Positions 24,066 through 33,953 are shown, counted from the first letter of the stretch. The stretch: DNA of 64,000 nt from Flavobacterium sasangense DSM 21067 (GCF_000686885.1 NZ_JMLU01000002.1:186001-250000), one strand, 5' to 3'. Numbers and translations: made by a program. The notes: generated by a model not told the origin, from the letters alone.

Positions 24066-27000
24066 TTAGTTGTATTTATAGTGAGACTCTTTGCAATATT
24101 CTCCTAAAGTATCACAGTGGTAATGACCGTTTTCTTTTTTCTTAGGTAATTGCGTTTTCATTCCTTTGTTTTTAGCGTCTAACATGAAATTGATTAACTC
24201 AGCACGTTCTTTTTGAATCAATGCTAAAGTCTCTTTTTCTTTTTCTAAGTCGTAGAAAATGATTCCGTCTACTAACGTTTTTTCTGCTCTAGTGTAAATA
24301 GATAATGGACTATCTGACCAAAGTACGACATCGGCATCTTTACCTACTTTGATACTTCCTACTTTATTATCTACTTGAAGAATTTTTGCTGGATTTAAGG
24401 TTACGAAATTCCAAGCTTCTTCTTCCGTTACATTTCCGTATTTAACTGTTTTAGCAGCTTCTTGATTTAAACGTCTTGACATTTCAGCATCATCCGAGTT
24501 AATCGAAACTTTTACACCCTCATTCATCATAATCGCTGCATTGTATGGAATAGCATCATTAACTTCATATTTGTAAGCCCACCAATCGGCAAATGTTGAA
24601 CCTGCAACACCATGAGCCGACATTTTATCAGCTAATTTGTAGCCTTCTAAAATGTGTGTGAACGTTTGAATTTTGAAACCATAACGCTCTGCTAATTTCA
24701 TCAACATGTTGATTTCTGATTGTACATAAGAGTGACAAGTGATGAAACGTTTTTTAGCTAAAATTTCGCCTAAAACTTCCATCTCGATATCAAATCTTGG
24801 CATTTTTTTATTTTTACCTGATTTGTAAGTATCCCATTCATTTTTGTATTCGATAGCTCTTGTGAAATAATCTTCATAGACTTGTTCCACACCCATACGC
24901 GATTGCGGGAAACGGTTTCTCGAGAAATCTCCCCAATTCGATTGTTTTACGTTTTCACCCAAAGCAAATTTGATATATTTTGGAGCATCTTTTACTAGCA
25001 TTTCATCAGGAGAATATCCCCATTTTAATTTGATGAATGCCGCACGACCACCAATTGGATTTGCAGAACCATGCAACAAGTTAGCCGAAGTAACGCCTCC
25101 CGCTAAATTTCTGTAAATATTGATATCATCTGAATTTACAACATCTTCAATCGTAACTTCTGCTGATGAATTTTGTCCACCTTCGTTAACTCCATTTGAA
25201 ATAGCAATGTGTGAATGTTCGTCAATGATTCCAGCCGTTAAGTGTTTGCCCGTTCCGTCAACTACTTTTGCTCCAGTTGATGGTAAGTTTTTACCAATTT
25301 TTACAATTTTACCGTTCTGAATTAAAACATCGGTTTCTTTTATAATTCCGTCTTTTTCACCTGTCCAAACCGTTGTGTTTTTGAATAAAATAGTTTCTTG
25401 TTTTGGTTTTTCAGTCGTTCCAAACGAAATATTTGGATACGTTACAGCATACATTGAAGGCACTTTTGGTTCGTCTTTTTTGTCGTCTTTCTTTTTATCT
25501 TCTTTAACTTCAGTTGTTCTTTTTGTAGCTGTCCATGAAGTTTCGTTTCCATTTTCTAAAACGGCTTTTCCTTGCATCATGTCTTTAGCGAAAGTTCCTG
25601 AAAGTCTAACGAAATTTGCTTTTGTAGTATCTTGATTTTTGATAACCAAATTCACCCAAGGATCATTAAATTGAATTTTTGTTCCAAAGTTGATACTGTC
25701 TTTAACCGCTTTTGCTTCGAATTTTGAAGTTTCGCCTTCAATTTTTAATTCAAATTTATGGTTGTCGAAAACTAAATCGTAAGTCCCTCTAATATCGGTT
25801 GGGTTAATTTTATCAATGATGTTTCGATTTCCTTGCACCCAGTTTTCTAAGATGTTGCTTTTGTCTTCAAAAATATCACCTGAAACGATGATGAAGTTCG
25901 CTAATTTTCCTTTTGAAATAGAACCTACTTTATCAAATTGATTAACCAATTTAGCAGGATTTTCTGTTAAGGCTAATAACGCTTTGTCTTTTGGTAAACC
26001 ATATAAAACGGCTTTTCTTAAGTTTGATAAGAACGATTTTGTTTCTTTTAAATCAGCTGTTGAAAGTACAAAAGGTACGTTATTCTCAGCCAAAATTTTC
26101 AAGTTGAATGGTGCTTGGTTCCAAAATTTCATATCGCTCAAGCTTACTTGTTGCGCTAAATAGGGGTCAGAAACATCATAAGCATCTGGAAAATTCAATG
26201 GAATAATAAAAGTAGCTCCTGACTTTTTGATTTCGTCAATGCGCTCAAATTCGTTTCCGCCTCCTTTTATTAGGTATTTTATTCCGAATTCATCTCCTAA
26301 TTTGTCTGCTCTTAATGCATTTAATTTATCTCCAGCATTAAAGATTTGCAATAAAGATTTGTTCGCATTGAAAGCTTCTAAAGATAAATCTTTATTGGTT
26401 GCATTTCCTTGAGCATACCATTTTGCATCATGGAATACTTGGCGAATTAAAGCCATACTTCCCATCATAGAAGAAGGATAACTTTGCTTTGTAAATTTAC
26501 TTCTGCTGAATGTAAAATGTTGTGATACTTTATCTTTTATCATTCTATCGGCGTTTGTGCCGAAGTCGTTTAAGGTCCAAAGTAAACCGGTTCCAGCAAT
26601 AACACCATCGTTGTGGTGACTTAAAACAGTTCCAAAACCAACTTCTCTTAGACTTCCGGCTGCTTTTGAATCGTAGCTTAGGTTTTCATACGCATTGTAT
26701 TCTGGTTTGATGTGGTCGTTCCAATAATACCCTTCACGATTGGTATCGTATTGTGGTGTGAAGTTACCACTAGGTCTTGGAGTAGGCTTGTTAATTCCGA
26801 ATTCACTGTACAATTCGATGAATGAAGGATAAATTGTTTTTCCTGTAGCATCAATTATGTTGGTTCCTTTTGGAATTACAACATTGGTTCCTACTTCTAC
26901 AATTTTGTTTTCTTTGATTAACAGCGTTGCTTTTTCAATTTTTTGCGTTGCTGATACATAAATAGTGGCGTTTGTAATTGCTGTAAAGTTTTTAAAACTT

Positions 27001-27089
27001 TGTTTTACGCCATCATTTTTTGGAAAATATTCTTGTGCATTCGTTGATAAGGAAAGCAAGAATACTAACAATAACGATAAGTATCTCAT
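24066..27089 (-). CDS. exported double-domain amidohydrolase
   Basis: A 1007-residue protein with signal peptide MRYLSLLLVFLLSLSTNA. The N-terminal amidohydrolase-like unit (about 35-430) has the family fold but FIELYSEFG where HxH is expected. A beta-rich linker (about 430-570) and a Lys/Asp-rich stretch follow. The C-terminal unit is complete: DEHSH with His625 and His627, CHSYV with His786, FTHILEG with His812 and INSDD with Asp866, matching an imidazolonepropionase-like dinuclear or mononuclear metal site. The last 12 residues are polar with a Cys. It is probably periplasmic. The substrate may be peptide- or amide-like but is unknown. First gene of a two-gene operon. Confidence 0.88.
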   Translation of the reverse strand: MRYLSLLLVFLLSLSTNAQEYFPKNDGVKQSFKNFTAITNATIYVSATQKIEKATLLIKENKIVEVGTNVVIPKGTNIIDATGKTIYPSFIELYSEFGINKPTPRPSGNFTPQYDTNREGYYWNDHIKPEYNAYENLSYDSKAAGSLREVGFGTVLSHHNDGVIAGTGLLWTLNDFGTNADRMIKDKVSQHFTFSRSKFTKQSYPSSMMGSMALIRQVFHDAKWYAQGNATNKDLSLEAFNANKSLLQIFNAGDKLNALRADKLGDEFGIKYLIKGGGNEFERIDEIKKSGATFIIPLNFPDAYDVSDPYLAQQVSLSDMKFWNQAPFNLKILAENNVPFVLSTADLKETKSFLSNLRKAVLYGLPKDKALLALTENPAKLVNQFDKVGSISKGKLANFIIVSGDIFEDKSNILENWVQGNRNIIDKINPTDIRGTYDLVFDNHKFELKIEGETSKFEAKAVKDSINFGTKIQFNDPWVNLVIKNQDTTKANFVRLSGTFAKDMMQGKAVLENGNETSWTATKRTTEVKEDKKKDDKKDEPKVPSMYAVTYPNISFGTTEKPKQETILFKNTTVWTGEKDGIIKETDVLIQNGKIVKIGKNLPSTGAKVVDGTGKHLTAGIIDEHSHIAISNGVNEGGQNSSAEVTIEDVVNSDDINIYRNLAGGVTSANLLHGSANPIGGRAAFIKLKWGYSPDEMLVKDAPKYIKFALGENVKQSNWGDFSRNRFPQSRMGVEQVYEDYFTRAIEYKNEWDTYKSGKNKKMPRFDIEMEVLGEILAKKRFITCHSYVQSEINMLMKLAERYGFKIQTFTHILEGYKLADKMSAHGVAGSTFADWWAYKYEVNDAIPYNAAIMMNEGVKVSINSDDAEMSRRLNQEAAKTVKYGNVTEEEAWNFVTLNPAKILQVDNKVGSIKVGKDADVVLWSDSPLSIYTRAEKTLVDGIIFYDLEKEKETLALIQKERAELINFMLDAKNKGMKTQLPKKKENGHYHCDTLGEYCKESHYKYN

Positions 27090-27165
27090 GTTTTTTGGTT
27101 TAGTAAAGGTTAAAGATAAAAAATATCTTTATTATTTGAACTTTGTAAGTGTATTTTGATGTTTT

Positions 27166-27714
27166 TTAACGTTTGTTCCTGTTACTTATGAAATAAGTAA
27201 TTGTGGTAAAACTTGCAAAAATTAATGTTTTGATTGTCCAATCAGCAATTATCCAACCAAAAGAGGATTGATACATTGTCCAAGAGCTAGGCAAGTAATC
27301 GCGATGTAATGAAGTTACAATGATTACGAACTTTTCGAAGTTAAACAGAAATATAAAACCGATAAGAAATCTAATAATAGAACTTTTTTTAACAAATTTT
27401 AGAAGAAATAATAAACAAGCCGTAATGTAGGTTAGTTGCTGGGTATAAACAGCAAATCCATAAGGGCCATTCAATCGATTAAAGATACTTTTGCTGTTTT
27501 CTGAATTTCGATTAGCAAAAATATAAATCCAATCAAAAGTCCAATTAGCCAAATAAATCATACCACAAATTATTAATGTAATAGTGGCTGCTTGGTCAAT
27601 TTCTTCAAACTTAATTTTATTATGGAAAAATTTATTTTTTCTGAAGATTAGAAAGAATAAATTATAAATTCCGAAACCAAAAAAGCAATATTGCATTAAA
27701 TTGTAAAGACTCAT
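27166..27714 (-). CDS. polytopic membrane protein, unknown
   Basis: A 182-residue hydrophobic protein with about five membrane segments (around 2-22, 44-66, 88-106, 108-130 and 150-174). I recognise no family. Aromatic residues are abundant (NWTFDWIYIF; LPSSWTMYQSSFGWIIADW). It starts three bases from the stop of the DUF58 gene on the same strand, so it is the last gene of the MoxR cluster. Membership by position only; it may be a lineage-specific addition. Confidence 0.75.
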   Translation of the reverse strand: MSLYNLMQYCFFGFGIYNLFFLIFRKNKFFHNKIKFEEIDQAATITLIICGMIYLANWTFDWIYIFANRNSENSKSIFNRLNGPYGFAVYTQQLTYITACLLFLLKFVKKSSIIRFLIGFIFLFNFEKFVIIVTSLHRDYLPSSWTMYQSSFGWIIADWTIKTLIFASFTTITYFISNRNKR

Positions 27715-27717
27715 AAT

Positions 27718-29052
27718 TTATAGAATTCCTCTGGCTTTGATTTCAAGATATTTATTTATAGTATCTAATGTTAAGTTTTCGGGTTGGGTTAAAACCGAAT
27801 AAATTCCGTATTTTCTTAGTTCGTTTACTATTAATCGTTTTTCGAAAGCAAATTTTTCAGCAATTACCTTGTCGTAAATTTCTTGAACATTATCTGCTTT
27901 TTTGTGTATCAGTTCGTTTAACTCTGTATTGTTAAAAAAGACAACAACCAACAAATGGTTTTTTGCAATTCCTTTAAGGTAGGGTAGTTGTCGGTGTAAG
28001 CCATCTAAAGTTTCAAAATTAGTGTACAAAATAATTAAACTTCTTTGGTTGATATGTTTTTTTACATCGACATACAAACGACTAAAATCGCTTTCAAAAA
28101 AATCGGTTTTTATGTTGTATAAATTTTCCATGATTTGTTGCATTTGACTTTGTCTTTTTTCTGCAACAACACGATTTTCAACTTTTTTTGAGAAAGCAAA
28201 AATGCCGGCTTTATCTTGTTTTTTTATAATTACATTTGATAAAACTAAAGTGGCATTAATAGCATAATCTAAAAGGCTTAAATCATTGAAAGGCATTTTC
28301 ATTACTCTTCCTTTATCAATTACCATGTAGACATTTTGTGATTTTTCGTCCTGGTATTGATTCACCATTAATTGATTTTTTTTCGCAGTAGCTTTCCAAT
28401 TAATAGTTCTTAAATCATCGCCTTGTACATATTCTTTAATCTGTTCAAATTCCATGGTATGACCAATTCTCCTAATTTTCTTTAATCCATATTGGAATAA
28501 ATTATTAGAGAATGCCATTAAATCGTATTTTCTTAATTGCATATACGATGGATAAGTAGGAACCATTTGATTGTTGTCGTAAGTAAATCTTCTACTTACT
28601 AATCGAAGGGGAGATGTAACGTAAATATTAAGATTCCCAAAAAAATATTCACCGCGTTCTGTTGGTCTTAAAAAGTAGCGATAATCATCTTTAGTTTTTG
28701 CTTTTATTTTTCTTTTGACTTCAAAATTTCGCTGTTGAAATTGGAACGGAATTTCGTCTATAATTTTTAAACGAACAGGAAATGTAAACTGATTGTTTAA
28801 TGCAATATAAATTTCATTTTCATCACCATTTGACAGTTTTTCAGACATATTTCTGATACCAATTACTTTTTTATTTGTTCCAAATAGCAATAAGATATCA
28901 ATTAATACAAATAGTATTAAAACATATAAAACATACCAAACAGCATGATATAATGAGGGGAAAAAATAGGCTACTGTGAATAGCAAAATGATTCCCATCA
29001 GGCAATAAAAAAGGAAATTATTGAGATAAAGCTGTTTGAAAATGCGTTTCAT
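27718..29052 (-). CDS. DUF58 domain protein
   Basis: A 444-residue protein with two N-terminal membrane segments (about 13-33 and 36-56), a beta-rich region, then the DUF58 core with the motif GDDLRTINWKATAK and the following NQYQDEKSQNVYMVIDKGR, which starts a von Willebrand A-like fold. DUF58 proteins almost always accompany MoxR ATPases and are thought to be their membrane-bound partners or substrates. It follows the MoxR gene after 76 bases that contain a hairpin (29076-29100). Confidence 0.92.
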   Translation of the reverse strand: MKRIFKQLYLNNFLFYCLMGIILLFTVAYFFPSLYHAVWYVLYVLILFVLIDILLLFGTNKKVIGIRNMSEKLSNGDENEIYIALNNQFTFPVRLKIIDEIPFQFQQRNFEVKRKIKAKTKDDYRYFLRPTERGEYFFGNLNIYVTSPLRLVSRRFTYDNNQMVPTYPSYMQLRKYDLMAFSNNLFQYGLKKIRRIGHTMEFEQIKEYVQGDDLRTINWKATAKKNQLMVNQYQDEKSQNVYMVIDKGRVMKMPFNDLSLLDYAINATLVLSNVIIKKQDKAGIFAFSKKVENRVVAEKRQSQMQQIMENLYNIKTDFFESDFSRLYVDVKKHINQRSLIILYTNFETLDGLHRQLPYLKGIAKNHLLVVVFFNNTELNELIHKKADNVQEIYDKVIAEKFAFEKRLIVNELRKYGIYSVLTQPENLTLDTINKYLEIKARGIL

Positions 29053-29075
29053 TTATTTTTTTAAAATTTTGTTAT

Positions 29076-29100
29076 TCATGCTAAAACGAGTTCAGCATGA
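29076..29100. repeat. TCATGCT hairpin between the MoxR and DUF58 genes
   Basis: TCATGCT (29076-29082) and AGCATGA (29094-29100) form a 7-base stem around an 11-base loop. The GTTCAGCATGACAAACG sequence is the inverse of the B block of the dispersed repeats at 6641-6824. It could trim or attenuate the operon transcript. Confidence 0.55.
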
Positions 29101-29128
29101 CAAACGTTCTTTAATTTTTTCAGAAAAA

Positions 29129-30139
29129 TTATCTTGGAATTTCTACTGAATCTACAATTTGTTTGATTATTTCTGTACTGGTGATTCCTTCCATTTCGCG
29201 TTCTGGAGTTACCACAACTCTGTGTTGTAAAACCGGAATTGCTGCGTCTTTAATATCATCTGGTGTAACAAAATCTCTTCCGCGTAAAGCGGCAAAACCT
29301 TTGGCAGCATTTAAAATAGCTATCGATGCTCTTGGTGAAGCGCCTAAATATAAAAATGCATTTTCGCGCGTGTTTAAAACAATTTTGGCTATGTATTCAA
29401 TTAAGTTTTGTTCGATAAGAATTTGTTTTACTAGTTCTTGGAATTCGATTATATGACTTTGTGAAATAATGGTGGCAATAGCACTCATTTTATCACGACT
29501 TTGTAAATCATTTTCTTTTTGAAGAATGTGAATTTCTTCTGCTAAATTTGGATAATCAATATTAATTTTAAACAAGAAACGGTCTAATTGCGCTTCTGGT
29601 AAGCGATACGTTCCTTCTTGTTCAATTGGATTTTGTGTTGCAATAACCAAAAATGGTCTATCTAAAACATAAGTAGTTCCATCAGCGGTAATTTGACGTT
29701 CTTCCATAACTTCAAAAAGTGCTGCTTGGGTTTTAGCTGGAGCACGATTGATTTCGTCAATAAGTACAAAATTTGAAAAAATTGGTCCTTTTTTAAATTC
29801 AAATGTAGACTTAGATAAATCAAATACAGATGTTCCAATAATATCAGAAGGCATTAAATCGGGAGTAAACTGAATTCGGCTAAAGTCTAACGATAATGTT
29901 TTTGCTAAAAGTTTGGCACTGATAGTTTTTGCAACTCCAGGAACTCCTTCAAGTAAAACATGTCCATTTGATAAAACCGCTACTAAAAGTTGGTCAATCA
30001 TTTTGTTTTGACCTACGATTACTTTTGCAATTTCAGCTTTTACTTTTTGAACATTATCTTGTAACGGTTGTAAGTTTAAACGAGACTCAAAGTTTAGATT
30101 TTCGTTTTCTTGATTATTGATTTCAAAATTATTTTCCAT
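29129..30139 (-). CDS. MoxR family AAA+ ATPase
   Basis: A 336-residue MoxR-type AAA+ ATPase, generally a chaperone that activates or assembles partner complexes. Walker A GVPGVAKT at 65-72, QFTPDLMPSDIIGTSVFD (MoxR insert), Walker B FVLIDEINRAP, the sensor 1 region LVIATQNPIEQEGTYRLPEA and ASPRASIAILNAAK near the C-terminus are all present. It overlaps the DUF4350 stop by one base (TAATG), so they are translationally coupled. The partners encoded around it are membrane proteins, which places its action at the inner membrane. Confidence 0.96.
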   Translation of the reverse strand: MENNFEINNQENENLNFESRLNLQPLQDNVQKVKAEIAKVIVGQNKMIDQLLVAVLSNGHVLLEGVPGVAKTISAKLLAKTLSLDFSRIQFTPDLMPSDIIGTSVFDLSKSTFEFKKGPIFSNFVLIDEINRAPAKTQAALFEVMEERQITADGTTYVLDRPFLVIATQNPIEQEGTYRLPEAQLDRFLFKINIDYPNLAEEIHILQKENDLQSRDKMSAIATIISQSHIIEFQELVKQILIEQNLIEYIAKIVLNTRENAFLYLGASPRASIAILNAAKGFAALRGRDFVTPDDIKDAAIPVLQHRVVVTPEREMEGITSTEIIKQIVDSVEIPR

Positions 30140-31332
30140 TATAAATTCAGTTTTTCTAAAAGTTCGTTAAACGTTATTAATTCTTTTTCTGTTGTATTAG
30201 ATTGATTTCTGAGTTTTTTTATAAAGAATACTACATCTTCAATATCTTTTTTACTTTTTCCTGTTTTTTGATTCAGTCTGTTTACAAAAGTATCATCTAA
30301 ATTGTAGGTGTCTATATAATACTCATTTCTAATTTTTTCAAGAAAGAATATAATCTTCTTTTCTGCTATATTTTGATGATTTCTTTCTTGATAATATAGA
30401 TTTCCAATTGTTTTGGTAAAATCTACAGTTGTGTTTTTTAGTTTTTCTTTAATTGGTATAATTCGTTGTCTTCTTTTTGCATTGAAAACAATAAAAATCA
30501 TTAAGGTTATCCAAGCTAAAAACCAAGCCCATTTTAAAGCGGGTTGACTTAATAAATATCGCATTGGCGAACTTGACAATTCTTCATTATCATATTGTTT
30601 TACTTTCCAATAAATGGGATTTTGCGATGGAATGTAGCCTAAAACATCTTCTGTGTATTTTATGTTTTTGTTTAACATATAATAATTGGTAAATGCTACA
30701 GGTTGTAAATGCAAATAGAAATTTCCGTTTTTGTATGGAACTCTAATGAAATTGGCAAATTTTTCTCCTTTAGAATTGATTTGTGTTCCTAAAACTTCTG
30801 TTTTGCTACTATCGATTTTAGAGAAATAGGCATTGTTGATTCCTTTGTTAAAATAGAAGTTATCAAGTTTTGCATTTCTTTCTAATTTGAATTTTAGCGA
30901 ATCGGAGAAGTCGTTATTGTATGCAATTTCAAAACCAAGCGAATCTGCAAATTTTTCTGAAAAATTAGTATTACTGTAAAAAACAGTATTTCCATGACTA
31001 GTGAAATAGAAAAGTTCATTTTCAGAATATTCATCAATATTAGTTTGATGTTCAATTAGTAAGATTGTTCCTCTTATGTTGTATGTTGATTTTTCAACAT
31101 TGTAATTTTTATCAAAATACTCATAAGGAGACTCGTTGAATTTCTTTACTTTTTGAGGATTAAAAAACGATTTGTGTTCTTCATTAAACACATAAAGACC
31201 AAAAGGACTTTTTTCGTTTAGCGAATAACTTTCACTCCAATCAATTGGTTTTTCTTTTGTTGCGTCAGCCCAAATAATGCCAATTAAAATTAGCACTAAA
31301 AGAAATATGTATATTTTTAAACTCTTTGGCAT
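30139..31332 (-). CDS. DUF4350 domain membrane protein
   Basis: A 397-residue protein with one N-terminal membrane helix (about 5-22) and a second near 268-287 (WAWFLAWITLMIFIVFNAKR). Between them lies a periplasmic DUF4350-like domain related to the GATase/GldG-type fold (PFGLYVFNEEHKSFFNP, then GTILLIEHQTNIDEYSENEL). The C-terminal cytoplasmic tail is helical and basic. DUF4350 proteins are typical neighbours of MoxR and DUF58. It starts two bases after the stop of the DUF4129-like gene. Confidence 0.8.
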   Translation of the reverse strand: MPKSLKIYIFLLVLILIGIIWADATKEKPIDWSESYSLNEKSPFGLYVFNEEHKSFFNPQKVKKFNESPYEYFDKNYNVEKSTYNIRGTILLIEHQTNIDEYSENELFYFTSHGNTVFYSNTNFSEKFADSLGFEIAYNNDFSDSLKFKLERNAKLDNFYFNKGINNAYFSKIDSSKTEVLGTQINSKGEKFANFIRVPYKNGNFYLHLQPVAFTNYYMLNKNIKYTEDVLGYIPSQNPIYWKVKQYDNEELSSSPMRYLLSQPALKWAWFLAWITLMIFIVFNAKRRQRIIPIKEKLKNTTVDFTKTIGNLYYQERNHQNIAEKKIIFFLEKIRNEYYIDTYNLDDTFVNRLNQKTGKSKKDIEDVVFFIKKLRNQSNTTEKELITFNELLEKLNL

Positions 31333-31333
31333 A

Positions 31334-32044
31334 TTATTTTTTAGTGATTAATTTTAAAAAGGCTATTTCTGTTTTTTCAAAGTCAGTTTCATTCAAATTA
31401 AATTCGCCATACCAGCTATATTCATAAACATAAGATAAAAATTGAAATTCATTTTTTAATTCAAGATTTGAAATTTCATTTAAGTAGTCTCCATTTGTTT
31501 TTTCAATATCCCATTCAATTATATTGCGATCAGAAAGTGTTTTTAGAAGCCACAAATAATAATATCGTGTTGCCAAACGATAGTTTTTTTCATTTTTAAT
31601 TTTTGTAATTAATGTATTGAAATCTAATGAATGGATGTTTTCTTCAGTGGTTTCTGAAACAGTAATTTTATTTGATGATTTGCTAAATATCCAGCCTCCT
31701 TCTTTATTAATAATGGTTTTAACTATTAGATAAACAACAAACAGGATAATTAAAATAGCAATTACCTTCATGGCAATTTCTAAGCCACTTAAACTATTTG
31801 GACCATTGCCAAAATCGAATAAGTTACTTAAAAAACGACCTACTGCATTCCAAAATCTATCCCATGCATTTGTGTCAACTTTTACGGGTTTTTCAATATA
31901 ATTAAAATCTGAATCAGAATATTTTGCTTTTAAATTTTCGAATTTTCTTGATTCATGAACAGCAGAATCTATTTGGACTTGTGAAAAACAAACATCCAAT
32001 TGTAAGAAAAGTATAAAGTAAAAAAATATGAATTTAAGCTTCAT
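31334..32044 (-). CDS. DUF4129-like membrane protein
   Basis: A 236-residue protein with signal peptide MKLKFIFFYFILFLQLDVCFS, one membrane segment (about 88-110) and a C-terminal domain (LATRYYYLWLLKTLSDRNII ... FLSYVYEYSWYGEFNL) that looks like DUF4129, a family found next to DUF4350 and MoxR genes. The order is periplasmic segment, helix, cytoplasmic domain. Its start overlaps the upstream gene by 11 bases, indicating tight coupling. The family assignment is by pattern and context. Confidence 0.72.
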   Translation of the reverse strand: MKLKFIFFYFILFLQLDVCFSQVQIDSAVHESRKFENLKAKYSDSDFNYIEKPVKVDTNAWDRFWNAVGRFLSNLFDFGNGPNSLSGLEIAMKVIAILIILFVVYLIVKTIINKEGGWIFSKSSNKITVSETTEENIHSLDFNTLITKIKNEKNYRLATRYYYLWLLKTLSDRNIIEWDIEKTNGDYLNEISNLELKNEFQFLSYVYEYSWYGEFNLNETDFEKTEIAFLKLITKK

Positions 32045-32972
32045 CTGTTCCTATTAAATCGATGTTATTATTGATACTAACGTTTTCCATTTCTTCTTTG
32101 CAACTGTAAAAAATAACACCTTGGTTTATTAAAACAATATTTTGTAGGGTGTAATTAAATATGATTGAAATTATAACAATAACAAGAAGTAAAATCATAA
32201 CAAAAGAAATTGCATTATCAGGATTTTGTTGCAATGATTCTGGATTTGAAAAAACAGTTATGATTCCAATAAAATAAGGTATTAATGTAAAAATTCCAAG
32301 TGTTATTTGAACAATCATTTGTACAATAAATGTAGAACCAATGATAGGCCAATATTTGCTTTTTAGCATTAAAACTGCTTTTTTAATTGCTTCAAAATAA
32401 CCGATTTCTTCTGTTATATAGTGAAAATAAGTTAAGGCAATAAAACTTGTTAATGTTGGTAGCAATAAAAAAATCAGTGGAATTCCTATTAAAATAAAAA
32501 TTGATAAAAAGGTTAGAGCTACAACTATCACTATCAAAGGCAATAATATGATTAATGATAAAAAATAAAATCCTATGATTCTGACTAATTTACTTTTGAA
32601 GTATTTAAATAAATTTTCAAAATTTCTTTCCTTTTTTTCTTCAATTAGCTTTAAATAACCAACAGGAAATGAATAGTTGATGATTGATATTAGCATTATA
32701 AGAAAAATCATGGCTATTCCAAAACCAATGAATAGTCCAATATTACCATATATTTCATTAGCCAAACTGTTTTGATTTCCATTTCGAAGTCCTTCAAAAG
32801 TACCTTTGATGAATATGTTGGAGAAAAAATAAATCACCACTACTAGAAGTAATAGCAATCCTCCATTAATGATAAAATAGTTTTTAAAGTAATTTTTTCC
32901 TTCCAACTTAAAAAAGTTAAAAGTATCTCCTACAAGAGCACTAAACTCTCTTTTTTTATAAAGTTGAAACAT
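32034..32972 (-). CDS. polytopic membrane protein of the MoxR cluster
   Basis: A 312-residue integral membrane protein with about six hydrophobic segments (roughly 30-52, 78-104, 127-150, 155-180, 205-238, 250-280) and an amphipathic N-terminus (MFQLYKKREFSALVGDTFNF). It resembles proteins annotated as DUF975-like or glycerophosphodiesterase membrane-domain proteins, which occur in the same neighbourhood, but no catalytic motif is visible. It overlaps the SpoIIM gene by 17 bases and the DUF4129-like gene by 11. Confidence 0.7.
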   Translation of the reverse strand: MFQLYKKREFSALVGDTFNFFKLEGKNYFKNYFIINGGLLLLLVVVIYFFSNIFIKGTFEGLRNGNQNSLANEIYGNIGLFIGFGIAMIFLIMLISIINYSFPVGYLKLIEEKKERNFENLFKYFKSKLVRIIGFYFLSLIILLPLIVIVVALTFLSIFILIGIPLIFLLLPTLTSFIALTYFHYITEEIGYFEAIKKAVLMLKSKYWPIIGSTFIVQMIVQITLGIFTLIPYFIGIITVFSNPESLQQNPDNAISFVMILLLVIVIISIIFNYTLQNIVLINQGVIFYSCKEEMENVSINNNIDLIGTDEA

Positions 32973-33933
32973 ATTTTTTTACTTTTTTATGAACTATGAA
33001 AGGATAAATTAAATAATAAAAACTGATTAATGATAACGTTATCAAAATAATTCCTACACTTAAATAAGTTGGCATTTCCATAGAATATCGTGTTACATAA
33101 CCTTCTAAAAAACCAGCTGCAAATGTAAAAGGCATGGTACTTAAAAAGATTTTGAAACTATTTTGGAAACCAATTTTGAAAGATTCTAATCGTGAAAAAG
33201 TTTTGGGAAATAAAATACTTGCACCTAAAATAAAACCGGCACCTGCTTCAATTACCATAGCAAAAATTTCCATTGATCCATGAATCCAAATTCCTCTAAC
33301 GCTTTCCCAAAATACGTCTCTTTGGTAAAAAAAATATTGGAATGAGCCTAACATGATACAGTTGTTTAATAAAACATAGAAAGTACCAATGCCTATGAAA
33401 ATTCCTAAAAAGTAGGAGAGTGCTCCGACTTTTAGATTGTTTAAGGTAATTGCAATGAAGCCTCCCCAGTTGCTGCCAGTTTTATATACGGCGACAGGAT
33501 TTCCGTCTTCAATGTTTTCTAAAGTCATATTTACATATTGATCGCCTAAAATTAAACGAACAAACGAATCGTCGTTTTTGGCAGAGACTACACCAATAGC
33601 AGTTAAAATAGTGAATATTAAAAACGCATACATTACGTATCTTCTATATTCATAAACAAGTAATGGCACTTCGGTTAAAAAGAAATGTTTTATCCGATTG
33701 GTTTCTGTTCTTTTGGTTTTATAAATTTTTTGATACGTTTGTGCAGCTAAATGGTTTAGATACACAACTGTTTTACTTTTAGGATAATACGTTTGAGCGT
33801 AGGATAAATCATTAACTAAATGTATATACAGATTGGCTAAATCATCTGGATTTTTTTTAGCTTTACCAAAAATTGCTTGTTCAAATTCAAGCCATTTTTC
33901 TTTATTTTGCTTTATGAATGCTATTTCTCTCAT
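32956..33933 (-). CDS. SpoIIM (stage II sporulation protein M) family membrane protein
   Basis: A 325-residue membrane protein. The family signature is in WIHGSMEIFAMVIEAGAGFI with surrounding membrane segments, plus a first segment near 99-117 (YVMYAFLIFTILTAIGVVSA). In sporulating Firmicutes SpoIIM works with SpoIID/SpoIIP in peptidoglycan remodelling. This organism does not sporulate, so here it is a general envelope protein, commonly linked to MoxR/RDD clusters. It is the first gene of the minus-strand operon, 20 bases from the divergent RDD gene. Confidence 0.88.
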   Translation of the reverse strand: MREIAFIKQNKEKWLEFEQAIFGKAKKNPDDLANLYIHLVNDLSYAQTYYPKSKTVVYLNHLAAQTYQKIYKTKRTETNRIKHFFLTEVPLLVYEYRRYVMYAFLIFTILTAIGVVSAKNDDSFVRLILGDQYVNMTLENIEDGNPVAVYKTGSNWGGFIAITLNNLKVGALSYFLGIFIGIGTFYVLLNNCIMLGSFQYFFYQRDVFWESVRGIWIHGSMEIFAMVIEAGAGFILGASILFPKTFSRLESFKIGFQNSFKIFLSTMPFTFAAGFLEGYVTRYSMEMPTYLSVGIILITLSLISFYYLIYPFIVHKKVKKYVSTL

Positions 33934-33953
33934 GAAATGCTAAAATATAAAAT

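Noticed and set aside
24066..27089. Fusion of two separate genes by a sequencing error in the 1007-residue amidohydrolase
   Set aside because: The frame is continuous, the two units are joined by a plausible beta-rich linker, and only one signal peptide is needed. A natural double-domain protein is the simpler reading.
33934..33953. A toxin-antitoxin or attachment site in the 20-base RDD/SpoIIM gap
   Set aside because: No repeat or ORF is present; it is simply a very short divergent promoter region.
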